This document shows positions 9,001 through 16,570 of a stretch of 51,866 nucleotides of DNA, piece after piece. The position numbers and the translations under genes are program-made. Below the pieces are notes generated by a model. That model made no database searches, had not been told where the DNA came from, and was given only the letters and a program-made list of their open reading frames with translations. The stretch's first letter is position 1, and the number at the start of each line of letters is the position of its first letter. The DNA comes from JAYZDP01 sp036337765 (GTDB lineage: Bacteria; Acidobacteriota; Thermoanaerobaculia; Multivoradales; Multivoraceae): contig JAYZDP010000126.1 of assembly GCA_036337765.1 (NCBI GenBank), positions 1 to 51,866 on the forward strand, read 5' to 3'.

Positions 9001-9318
9001 AACGACACTCAGTTCGTCGAGGCGTCCAGGTTTCTGGCACAGCGTGCGATGCGCGAGGCGGGCGAGGACTTCGACCGTCGTCTCGACTACGTCAGCACCC
9101 GTCTTGTGGCGAGGGAGCTCTCGGGTGCGGAGCGGGCGGTCGCTCGCCGTAGTTACGATCGGCTGGTGGCGATGTACGAGGCGGACACCCTACAAGCCGC
9201 GCGCCTCATCGAAGTCGGCGACTCGCCGCACGACGCTGCGCTACCCGCTGGAGAGTCAGCCGCCTGGACGATGATCGCGAGTCAGTTGATGAACCTCGAC
9301 GAAGTCCTCAACAAGTAG
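6091..9318 (+). CDS. Planctomycete-type cytochrome C / DUF1549 / LamG / DUF1553 protein
   Basis: 1075-residue exported protein. A signal peptide (1-25) is followed by a PSCyt1-type cytochrome domain with haem motif CFACH (Cys41 to His45). Next come DUF1549 (about 150-360), containing a second CATCHDH motif near residue 337, a concanavalin A-like LamG insert (about 440-660), and DUF1553 (about 750-1040). This architecture is known from Planctomycetes, Verrucomicrobia and Acidobacteria, where it is abundant but biochemically undefined; polysaccharide breakdown is often suggested. The start is the ATG at 6091 after GGAG; a long in-frame extension upstream overlaps the previous gene and is rejected. 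The DUF1501 gene follows after 11 bases, the usual partner arrangement. Confidence 0.9.
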   Translation: MIRRQPPFVIATLVVLAVATSASTATVDFQRDVRPILSENCFACHGPDEAARQADLRLDTQQGAFETRPPAGRSTRPRGPAVVPSDAAASLMIDRIVHNDARRRMPPEVSNKSLTDAQIQTLKTWIDEGASWGQHWAFEPIARPEPPEPEASDWVRAPIDRFVLARLEAEGLEPAAEADRRTLARRVALDLTGLPPDPGALATFLADTSEDAYERLVDRLLASRHWGEHRARYWLDAARYGDTHGIHIDNYRQMHAYRDWVIRAFNENKPFDQFAIEQVAGDLLPNPTLDQLIATGFQRNNITTNEGGVVPEEYEAIYAKDRAETIGDVFLGLTVGCATCHDHKFDPISQREFYAMTAFFRNTTQYVMDGNVSDPPPILVVPTDEDRDAWQALRAESSEIETELAQRPAEVGDAFVRWLEEGAYRELETPLQPEAEILSLDLEQSGDPAVVRGNERSSIEVVGVTLAEGPEGHTAMAFDKGAWAELPSLDLDTGSPFSLAMWIFTPEGQGSFTVASQYDADDGNRGWSVTIGARQLFLRLTGDKAGPNEGAPSPRVGPINTKRMEEGEWAHIVFTHDGSGERGGLNVYRDGERIESEGSEFFTKVLGSIRTDRTFYLGRGDVKDDGDPRHFAGGRVADLRVFNRVLSVEEARVVSEWRALQSATAKTPSELDGAERAALLGYYLSARDDRSLELQARRLEIDRQWREVRRRGSITHVMQEMPSSEAAAHVLFRGMYDQPRARVLAGTPAVLPPMAASLPRNRLGLARWLVDESNPLTTRVTVNRFWQQVFGAGLVTSSEDFGAQGDMPSHPALLDHLAVTFRESGWDTKRFFRTLVTSATYRQAATTTPLKLEHDADNRLFSRGPRFRMDAEMIRDYALAASGLLVRTIGGPSVKPYQPEGVWSTVAMPVSNTARYERDTGEKLYRRSFYTFWKRAAPPPSMLIFNAPSREHSTVRRERTNTPLQALVTMNDTQFVEASRFLAQRAMREAGEDFDRRLDYVSTRLVARELSGAERAVARRSYDRLVAMYEADTLQAARLIEVGDSPHDAALPAGESAAWTMIASQLMNLDEVLNK

Positions 9319-9329
9319 CGAGGAGTCTT

Positions 9330-10784
<1,455 letters not shown>

Positions 10785-10791
10785 CCGCGCT

Positions 10792-11232
10792 CTAGGCGCG
10801 CTTCCGCCAGCGGAAGTCGCAGTGGTGGGCGCCTTGCATCTGCGTCTGCGTCCGTTTGAAGTTCCATCCGGGTCGCACCAGCTCTTCGGCCGCGAAGTCG
10901 ACGCCGCACGTCATCAGCGCACCGATCTCGGGCTCACCGATCGATCGAAAGTACTCGGCGAACTGACACTCGGTGATGTCGATGCCAAAGCTCGTATCGG
11001 TGTCGTCGACGATCTCTCGATCGACGGGGAAGGCGCTCTCGCGGTCGGAGCGCGGGTGTGAATCGGCCTCGTAGCCCTGCTGGCGCTTGAAGTCCGCGTA
11101 CGAGCCGGCGATCGCACGGCCAACGATGTCGTGGGCGCGCTCAACTCCGAGCTCCCGCTCGAGCTCCTTGACGATTGGAATGACGAGCTTCGACTGAATC
11201 TTGATCGCTTTCAGGATGCGGTTCTCTTCCAT
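10792..11232 (-). CDS. L-2-amino-thiazoline-4-carboxylic acid hydrolase family protein
   Basis: 146 residues. The sequence resembles the ATC hydrolase family: an N-terminal helical region with AIKIQSKLVIPIVKELE, a central DITECQFAEYF block, and GVDFAAEELVRPGWNFKRTQ near the C-terminus. Family members open the thiazoline ring on the way to cysteine, but many genomic homologues have unknown substrates. The start is the ATG at 11232-11230 with GGGAGG upstream; a longer frame to 11310 lacks a binding site. Its stop lies 7 bases from the stop of the convergent DUF1501 gene. The upstream region is shared with the LamG gene at 11431 and contains the palindrome GGGCACGTGCCC at 11287-11298. Confidence 0.7.
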   Translation of the reverse strand: MEENRILKAIKIQSKLVIPIVKELERELGVERAHDIVGRAIAGSYADFKRQQGYEADSHPRSDRESAFPVDREIVDDTDTSFGIDITECQFAEYFRSIGEPEIGALMTCGVDFAAEELVRPGWNFKRTQTQMQGAHHCDFRWRKRA

Positions 11233-11339
11233 GGCTTCCTCCCGGTTTGTTCGACTTGGGACGAATGTTCCACAGTTTAGGGAACTGGGCACGTGCCCGA
11301 AACTGCTCACTGGGTTGTCACCTCATCCTAGGCAACCAG

Positions 11340-11380
11340 ATGTACATGTTGTAGGTTCGCCATCGAAATGTACTTGTACA
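11340..11380. promoter_or_regulatory. Operator-like TGTAC repeats upstream of LamG gene
   Basis: Two related motifs lie 28 bases apart: ATGTACATGT at 11340-11349 and ATGTACTTGTACA at 11368-11380. The latter is an inverted repeat TGTAC-TT-GTACA. They sit 51-91 bases before the LamG start in the divergent region with the ATC hydrolase gene. The spacing, close to three helical turns, would place both on one DNA face. No regulator can be assigned. Confidence 0.3.
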
Positions 11381-11430
11381 GTTTGAGAGCCGAACCTCGA
11401 GGGGACCGGCACGCGTCACGGAGAAGAGCT

Positions 11431-12369
11431 ATGACCTACAGACCCGCCCTTCTCGCCATCGTCATGATCGCTGCCCTTGGTGCCCTTTGCGTTCCGGCGG
11501 CCGCCAACGACCATCCCGCCAGCGCGACCTGCCCCGCCAGTTTCGGCACCGATAGCAGTGGTGCTGTGCGTCTGGCCTGCGACTGCCTGCCAGCAGGGGT
11601 GCAGAGCTGGTGGCCACTTTAGGGTGACGCTGCCGACTACTGCAGCCATCGTGATGGAGGGATCGACGAAACGCTTGGCCTCGGCCGCTCGTTTTCGCGT
11701 CTCGGAATCCGCAAGGCGCTGGACGTCACTCCCGGCATCTTCGTCAATGTCCCGGCCTCCTCCCAGTCCACCGTCGGGCTCGAAGATACCAACAGGCTCA
11801 GCGTGGCCGTGGTGGTTAAGACCGCGAGGACGACACAGCCCCTGGTGACCAAGAAGGTCCACGGCTCGAAGCTCAAGGACGCAGCCGAGAGCTACTCATT
11901 CCACATCGACAACGACTATCTCTACCTCGATCTCTACGGCGAGACGACGGGTAAGAAGCAGAGCTGTGTCAGCTTCAAGTCGCACCAGCGGGTCAAGAAG
12001 CGGGACCTCTCTGTCGACGGTGGTGTAATGCTGGCGGCGACCTGGTAGGGCTTCAACCGTGCGGCGTTCTACATCGACTCGAAACCGCTCGGCCACGACC
12101 TCATTCGTAGCTGCAAGGCGAGCGTCGCCGAGCTGCGGGGCAGTGAGTCTCGGCTGTGGTTCGGTGCGTCGGCGAAGGCCGGCAAGGACGGCCATACGGC
12201 TAACTTTCAGAAGGGCTTCGACGGCCAGATGCGCGACGTCGTGATCTATCGCCGCGCCCTCGACTCCCGTGAGATCTGCCAGCTCGCCAAGCTCCTGGTA
12301 CAGCGCGGCGGCGCTTCGTACCCGCCGGCGTCGGCGGCTCCGCTAGTCGCTGCTGGCGGCGGCAACTAG
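11431..12369 (+). pseudogene. Secreted LamG (concanavalin A-like) protein interrupted by two in-frame TAG codons
   Basis: One continuous reading frame of 313 codons from ATG 11431 to TAG 12367, broken only by TAG at 11620-11622 and TAG at 12046-12048; no frameshift is needed. The translation starts with a signal peptide (about 1-24) and a Cys-containing linker. A LamG jelly-roll then begins SWWPL-stop-GDAAD and includes LDVTPGIFVNVPASS and YSFHIDNDYLYLDLYG. It continues LAATW-stop-GFNRAAFYID and ends with FDGQMRDVVIYRRALDSREI, the typical last strand of such folds. In related domains the residue at the first stop is usually Asp or Glu, one base from TAG, and at the second usually Asp, Asn or Thr. 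TAG is a normal stop elsewhere in the window, so this is most likely a young pseudogene; readthrough is the alternative. Confidence 0.7.
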
Positions 12370-12370
12370 A

Positions 12371-12411
12371 GGTTCGCGAGGGCCTCGGGCTCGATGCCCG
12401 AGCCCTCAACC
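12371..12411. terminator. Hairpin between convergent genes, probable bidirectional terminator
   Basis: GAGGGC-TCGGGC pairs with GCCCGA-GCCCTC around a TCGAT loop, with one bulged C, and GGTT/AACC extend the stem. It fills the gap between the LamG stop (12369) and the stop of the PQQ sugar dehydrogenase (12406). No T run is present on either side, so termination efficiency is uncertain. Confidence 0.5.
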
Positions 12412-13707
12412 GCCTGCCGGGACCTCGGGCTTCTCAGCCGGCTCGAGGCGCAGCAACGCTCCCTGGGTTTCGTCGGTCAGCACGTAGAGCAGCTCGTCGG
12501 GTCCCTGACGCACGTCGCGGATTCTCTGGCGCAGCTCGCCGAGCAGCCACTCCCGACCGCGCTCCTCGCCGTTCTCGTTGAAGACGAGGCGCTCGATATG
12601 GCCGGTTCTCGGAATCCGGCCCGTCATCAGCGACCCGGCGAAGAGGTTGCCCTTCCATTCCGGAAAGCGATCCCCGGTGTAGAAGGTGAGGCCCGACGGG
12701 CCGATCGAGGGCAGCCAGAACAGCTCCGGCTCCGCCATCCCCTCGGCCCAGAAGGTCTTCGAGATGCGTGGCCCGTCGTAGTGGCGTCCGTAAGAGACCA
12801 CCGGCCAACCGTAGTTCTTGCCGGCCTCGATCGCGTTCAGCTCGTCACCGCCCTGCGGGGCGTGCTCGGTGACCCACGGCACGCCGGTCTTGGGGTGTAA
12901 CGCGAGGCCCATCTGATTGCGGTGGCCCAACGAGTAAACCTCAGGCTTGTGCCCCGCGACGCCGAAGAACGGATTGTCCTCGGGCGCTGTGCCGTCGTCG
13001 TTGAGCCGCAGCAGTTTGCCCGCGTGAGTGGCCGGGTCCTGCGCCAGTAGGGCCTTTCCGCCGAAGCTCGAGGTGCCGTCCCCGCGCGCGACACCGAAGG
13101 CGCCCCCCATGGTCATGAACAGGGTGTCTTCGTCCTGCCAAGCGATGCGAGCTGCCGCGACGGAACCACCCCACGGCTCGGCGACGAAGACGTCCTCGAC
13201 GTCGAGCAGCTCGGATCCCTCGAGCCGCCCGCGCACCAGTGCGACCGTGCCGGTGCGCCCCTCGATCTGACGCGTGTAGGTCAGGTACACCAGACGGTTG
13301 TCGACGAAGTTGGGATGCAGCGACACCTCCATCATGCCGGCGAGGCTGCGAGCCAGCACGTCGGTCGGCACACCGGCGGTCGGCTCGGGGTCGAGGACTC
13401 CGTCGTGAATCCTTCGCAGCGCGCCCTCGCGCTCGGTGACGAGGATGTCTCCGTCGGGGAGGAAGGCCAACGACCAGGGTCGGGTCAGAGCCTTCGTCAC
13501 GACCACCAGGCGTACCTCGGGGATGAGATGTGTGTTGATCACGCTCGGCCCGTCCGGCAGCTCGATCTTCGGCAGGCCGGAAGGCCGGCGCCGCTGCCGG
13601 TCGCGGCCGGCCTCTTGTGCGGCCGCGGCGGTGGCCACGAGCGCCAGTCCGCCAGCGAGCAAGATCCCCAGTGCGATCTCGCGCTGCGATCCGTGACTCC
13701 ATCTCAT
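12406..13707 (-). CDS. PQQ-dependent sugar dehydrogenase (soluble GDH/Yli family)
   Basis: 433 residues; signal peptide about 1-30 (AAAAQEA). Six-bladed GSDH-type propeller with PWSLAFLPDGDILVTER, MMEVSLHPNF, LLRLNDDG, YSLGHRNQMGLALHP, TEHAPQGGDELN and NYGWPVVSYG. The GHRN and EHGP-like segments are the PQQ- and calcium-binding signature of periplasmic aldose sugar dehydrogenases, which oxidise aldoses to lactones. The start is the ATG at 13707-13705 after GGGAGGAA; a longer frame from 14109 reads through the cytochrome gene in the wrong frame. It follows the cytochrome by 37 bases on the same strand, its likely electron acceptor. The lactone product would suit the SMP-30-type lactonase at 14254. 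Confidence 0.9.
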   Translation of the reverse strand: MRWSHGSQREIALGILLAGGLALVATAAAAQEAGRDRQRRRPSGLPKIELPDGPSVINTHLIPEVRLVVVTKALTRPWSLAFLPDGDILVTEREGALRRIHDGVLDPEPTAGVPTDVLARSLAGMMEVSLHPNFVDNRLVYLTYTRQIEGRTGTVALVRGRLEGSELLDVEDVFVAEPWGGSVAAARIAWQDEDTLFMTMGGAFGVARGDGTSSFGGKALLAQDPATHAGKLLRLNDDGTAPEDNPFFGVAGHKPEVYSLGHRNQMGLALHPKTGVPWVTEHAPQGGDELNAIEAGKNYGWPVVSYGRHYDGPRISKTFWAEGMAEPELFWLPSIGPSGLTFYTGDRFPEWKGNLFAGSLMTGRIPRTGHIERLVFNENGEERGREWLLGELRQRIRDVRQGPDELLYVLTDETQGALLRLEPAEKPEVPAGG

Positions 13708-13744
13708 CGTCGTTCCTCCCGGCCCGCTCTGGGGCCTTGTGCGG

Positions 13745-14152
13745 CTAGTCGTCCACCCACTCGGCGCCCTGCTGGATCCACAGGCGAATTGTCTCGATCT
13801 GCTCATCGGTGAGCTCGGTACCCGCCTCGTAGGGCGGCATCCTGTCTTCTTCGAACTCGGCATCGACGCGCAGGTACAGCTCGCTGTCGTCGGGGTCGCC
13901 GGGGACGATATTGTCGTAGCCGCCAAGGTCCACGAATGCGGTCTCTCGCCGATCGAGCCGCAGCCCCGCGTCGGGCTCCTCGACCTCGGGGCCGTGGCAC
14001 TCGTAGCAGTAGGCCTCGAGAATCGGGCGCACCTGAGTCGGGTAGTCGACCTTCTCGTCGCCCCTCGCGGGCGCCCCAGAGAGGGTCCCCAAGCTCGCCG
14101 CGCTCGCAATGAGCAGCGTCGTTGAAATGCCGACGAGGCTTTTGGCCGTCAT
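13745..14152 (-). CDS. Mono-haem c-type cytochrome (planctomycete cytochrome C domain)
   Basis: 135 residues with a signal peptide (about 1-30) and one haem site CYECH (Cys49 to His53) in the context YPTQVRPILEAYCYECHGP. The later DDSELYLRVD and EDRMPPY segments are the usual second half of the PSCyt1 domain; the Met of R-M-P-P is the likely distal ligand. The domain is the same type as the N-terminus of the protein at 6091. Upstream on its strand of the sugar dehydrogenase and probably cotranscribed with it. It is expected to carry electrons from PQQ to the respiratory chain. Confidence 0.88.
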   Translation of the reverse strand: MTAKSLVGISTTLLIASAASLGTLSGAPARGDEKVDYPTQVRPILEAYCYECHGPEVEEPDAGLRLDRRETAFVDLGGYDNIVPGDPDDSELYLRVDAEFEEDRMPPYEAGTELTDEQIETIRLWIQQGAEWVDD

Positions 14153-14253
14153 GCTCTCTCCCCAACCGCAGAGGGGCTATCGTACGCGATGGGCTAGGCT
14201 TTCGCGCTCAGTCGCGCCTGAGCTCCCGTCGCGTGTGCCGACCCAGGAGAACC

Positions 14254-15144
14254 ATGTCGATCGAAGTTCGCGATTCCCACTTTCTCGATCTCGTTGCCGA
14301 CGATCTGGAGCTTGAGACTCTCGCCGATGGCTTCCGATTCACCGAGGGTCCGATCTGGCACCCTCGCGACGCCCATCTGACCTTCTCTGACATCCCTTCG
14401 AATCGTCTCCATCGTTGGAGCGAGGCCGATGGCCTTTCGGTCCACCGCGAGCCGAGCGAGCTCACCAACGGCAACGCTTACGATCTCGAGGGACGAATCC
14501 TCTCGTGTGAGCACGCCACCGCCCGCGTTACCCGCGAAGAGCCGGACGGCTCTCGGACGGTTCTCGCCTCGCACTTCGAGAGTCGCGAGCTCAATAGCCC
14601 AAACGACATCGTGGTGCGCGCCAACGGCGACGTCTACTTCACGGACCCGACCTACGGCCGCGGCTCCCACACCGGCATCGTTCGCGACCCCGAACTCGAT
14701 TTCCAAGGTGTCTATCGGATCGACGCGGTCTCGGGCGATCTGGTCCTTCTGGCGAAGGACTTCGAGCAGCCCAACGGCCTCGCCTTCACCGTGGATCAGT
14801 CCGAGCTCTATATCGCCGACACGCCACGTATGCACATCCGGAAGTTCCAGGTCGCAGCTGATGGCACGCTTTCAGGCGGCGAGGTCTTCGCCGAATCGAC
14901 CGGTGAGGGCGCCGGTGCTCCCGATGGCCTGAAAGTAGCTTCCACCGGGCACGTCTTCTGCGCCGGCCCAGGCGGCGTGCACGCCTACGCCCCCGAGGAT
15001 GGCACCTGCCTCGGAGTCATCCAAACCCCCGCCTTCTGCGCCAACTTCACCTGGGGCGGAGACGACATGAAAACCTTCTTCCTGACCTCCTCAAACCACC
15101 TCTACCGCACTCAGCTAAAGGTCTCTGGAAACCCCCTGTTCTGA
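14254..15144 (+). CDS. SMP-30/gluconolactonase/LRE family protein
   Basis: 296 residues of the six-bladed SMP-30 fold. Landmarks: FTEGPIWHP with the metal-binding Glu (about residue 30), SPNDIVVRANGDVYFTDPTYG with Asn and Asp metal ligands (about 115-135), and PNGLAFTVDQSELYIADT (about 170-190). Family members hydrolyse aldono- or other lactones with a divalent metal. The start is ATG 14254 with CAGGAGA just upstream; no signal peptide is evident, so it is probably cytoplasmic, which complicates a direct link to the periplasmic sugar dehydrogenase. Divergent from the cytochrome gene. The repeat at 15203 follows the stop. Confidence 0.88.
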   Translation: MSIEVRDSHFLDLVADDLELETLADGFRFTEGPIWHPRDAHLTFSDIPSNRLHRWSEADGLSVHREPSELTNGNAYDLEGRILSCEHATARVTREEPDGSRTVLASHFESRELNSPNDIVVRANGDVYFTDPTYGRGSHTGIVRDPELDFQGVYRIDAVSGDLVLLAKDFEQPNGLAFTVDQSELYIADTPRMHIRKFQVAADGTLSGGEVFAESTGEGAGAPDGLKVASTGHVFCAGPGGVHAYAPEDGTCLGVIQTPAFCANFTWGGDDMKTFFLTSSNHLYRTQLKVSGNPLF

Positions 15145-15202
15145 AGCACTCCATAGGGTCGCCGCATTCGGCCTCCGGTCCTTCGGGTCCCGGCCTCGGG
15201 AT

Positions 15203-15317
15203 CCGGGCCTGCGCGGCGAGCGCCCCCCGGAGGGAAGAAATGCTAGCTGGGGGCGCGGTATGAGCGCCTTGCGTCAGCGAACGACCTCGCCGTCATGACT
15301 ACCGCGCCCCCAGCTAG
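15203..15317 (+). repeat. Two-hairpin dispersed repeat, copy 1
   Basis: Hairpin 1 uses TCCGGG (15203-15208) and CCCGGA around GCGC-GGCGA-GCGC. The stretch 15205-15235 is identical over 31 bases to copy 3. Hairpin 2 has perfect 18-bp arms, CTAGCTGGGGGCGCGGTA at 15243-15260 and its complement at 15300-15317, separated by 39 bases that begin TGAGCGC and end TGAC. It fills the gap between convergent genes, and its right arm contains the stop codon of the DsbA-like gene (15316-15314). Relative to copies 2 and 3 both arms have gained a T and lost a C, so pairing is kept. Confidence 0.85.
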
Positions 15318-15931
15318 TTCACCTCCTGGGAACCGACCTCGCGGTACTGCTCGGAGAGCTGGCGCAATACAGCTACCATCGACTCGTCGTCGTAGATGCC
15401 ACCGAACATCCAGTTGTCCAGGAGCAGAGTCGGAACTCCTGTCACGCCGAGAGCTTGCGCCTCCCGGCTCGACTCCTCGACGAGCCTGAACGCATCCTCC
15501 CCCTCCGACGGGGGCGTGAAACCCGCGAGCTCCTGCGCTAGCTCTAGGAGCTCAGGGGTGAGAGTGAAGAAACGTTGCTGAAAGAAGCTGTCGAAGACAT
15601 CGCGGCGCCAGCGCGCCTCGATCCCGGGCGTGGGCGCCCGCAGGGCCACCTCTGAGGCCGGCCGTGAGTCGAGCCATGGGTCTGGCATCTCGACCTCAAC
15701 GCCGAGGGTGCGGCCCGTGTGCTGCACGGAGGTGCGGATGTTGTCGCGGAACGAGTCGCCGCGGTTCCAGGGTGCATGCATCGTGAGGTCGATCGGGCGC
15801 CACTCGAGCTCGACTCCGAGATCGGTGATCTCGCCCTCGATCGCCGATAGCACTCGATGTGCGACGTAGCAGAGCGTCGACGCGAAGTCGTAGTAGAGCC
15901 GTATTCTGACGATGTCGCTCACGGTCACCAT
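15314..15931 (-). CDS. DsbA-family thioredoxin-fold protein (FrnE/HCCA isomerase-like)
   Basis: 205 residues. The N-terminal strand IRLYYDFASTLCYVAHRVL matches the DsbA_2/FrnE active-site region, but only the second position of the usual C-x-x-C is a cysteine, as in the isomerase and glutathione-transferase kappa side of the family. The helical insertion is in the middle, and GVTGVPTLLLDNWMFGG near residue 170 carries the cis-proline loop. A redox isomerase or a GSH-dependent enzyme is therefore more likely than a dithiol oxidase. The start is the ATG at 15931; no strong binding site is visible and a GTG three bases downstream is possible. No signal peptide. Its stop codon lies inside repeat copy 1. 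Divergent from the SnoaL gene. Confidence 0.75.
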   Translation of the reverse strand: MVTVSDIVRIRLYYDFASTLCYVAHRVLSAIEGEITDLGVELEWRPIDLTMHAPWNRGDSFRDNIRTSVQHTGRTLGVEVEMPDPWLDSRPASEVALRAPTPGIEARWRRDVFDSFFQQRFFTLTPELLELAQELAGFTPPSEGEDAFRLVEESSREAQALGVTGVPTLLLDNWMFGGIYDDESMVAVLRQLSEQYREVGSQEVN

Positions 15932-16033
15932 TGTGCAACAAGACGGGGTCGATCGGGCTTCCGCGATTCGAATCCATCGGGTTTGCTGACGAGGTTGTAG
16001 CATCTCTCGGTTCCGGCACAAGGAGAGTGAGTG

Positions 16034-16567
16034 ATGACGAAAACACGCAGAGACCTCGTTGCCGCCGCGGCGGCCGTGACCGCGGGCGCGATGGTCGTCC
16101 CCACGGCTTATGCCCGTTCGAAGCACGACCCGATGCAGGACACGATCGACAAGATGGCGATCAAGGAGCTTTTCGGACGTTATGCCATGGCGATCGACAC
16201 GCACGACGCGCAGGGCTACGCCGCCGTCTTCACCGAGAACGGTCGCATGGAGCTGTTCGGCCGGGTGACCCAGGGACGCGAGGCCATTGCCGGCGTCATC
16301 AGCCCCGCCGACGGCACCGCGCAGCAGACGCACTCGCAGCACCGTATGTACAACCACGTCATCGACGTGGACGGTGACCGCGCGCGATCGGTCTGTCAGT
16401 TTTCCGTTCTGCTGGCCCGGCCGGGCTCGATCGAGACCATCGCGGCTGGCTTCTACAAGGACGATGTAGTCCAGGTCGACGGCGAATGGCTGATCGAGAG
16501 ACGCCAGATCGAGATCGTGAGCGATCGGGCGCTGATTGGCAGACCCGACGCGGCGCAGAACGGCTAG
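16034..16567 (+). CDS. SnoaL-like (NTF2-fold) protein with Tat signal
   Basis: 177 residues. The N-terminus has a twin-arginine motif (KTRRDLV, residues 3-9) and an alanine-rich hydrophobic stretch to about residue 27. The rest is a SnoaL-like domain: KMAIKELFGRYAMAID (first helices), then FTENGRMELFGR, HRMYNHVIDVDGDRARSVC and WLIERRQIEI. Proteins of this fold include ring-cleaving, hydroxylating and dehydratase enzymes and many binding proteins; no catalytic assignment is safe. AGGAGAG at 16021-16027 favours the ATG at 16034 over the GTG at 16031. The tannase-like gene starts 3 bases after its stop, so the two are probably cotranscribed. Confidence 0.8.
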   Translation: MTKTRRDLVAAAAAVTAGAMVVPTAYARSKHDPMQDTIDKMAIKELFGRYAMAIDTHDAQGYAAVFTENGRMELFGRVTQGREAIAGVISPADGTAQQTHSQHRMYNHVIDVDGDRARSVCQFSVLLARPGSIETIAAGFYKDDVVQVDGEWLIERRQIEIVSDRALIGRPDAAQNG

Positions 16568-16570
16568 TCG

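Noticed and set aside
11431..12369. General UAG recoding in this genome
   Set aside because: TAG is the natural end of many intact genes here (10794, 12369, 18680, 23569, 35694), so reassignment would extend them into neighbours.
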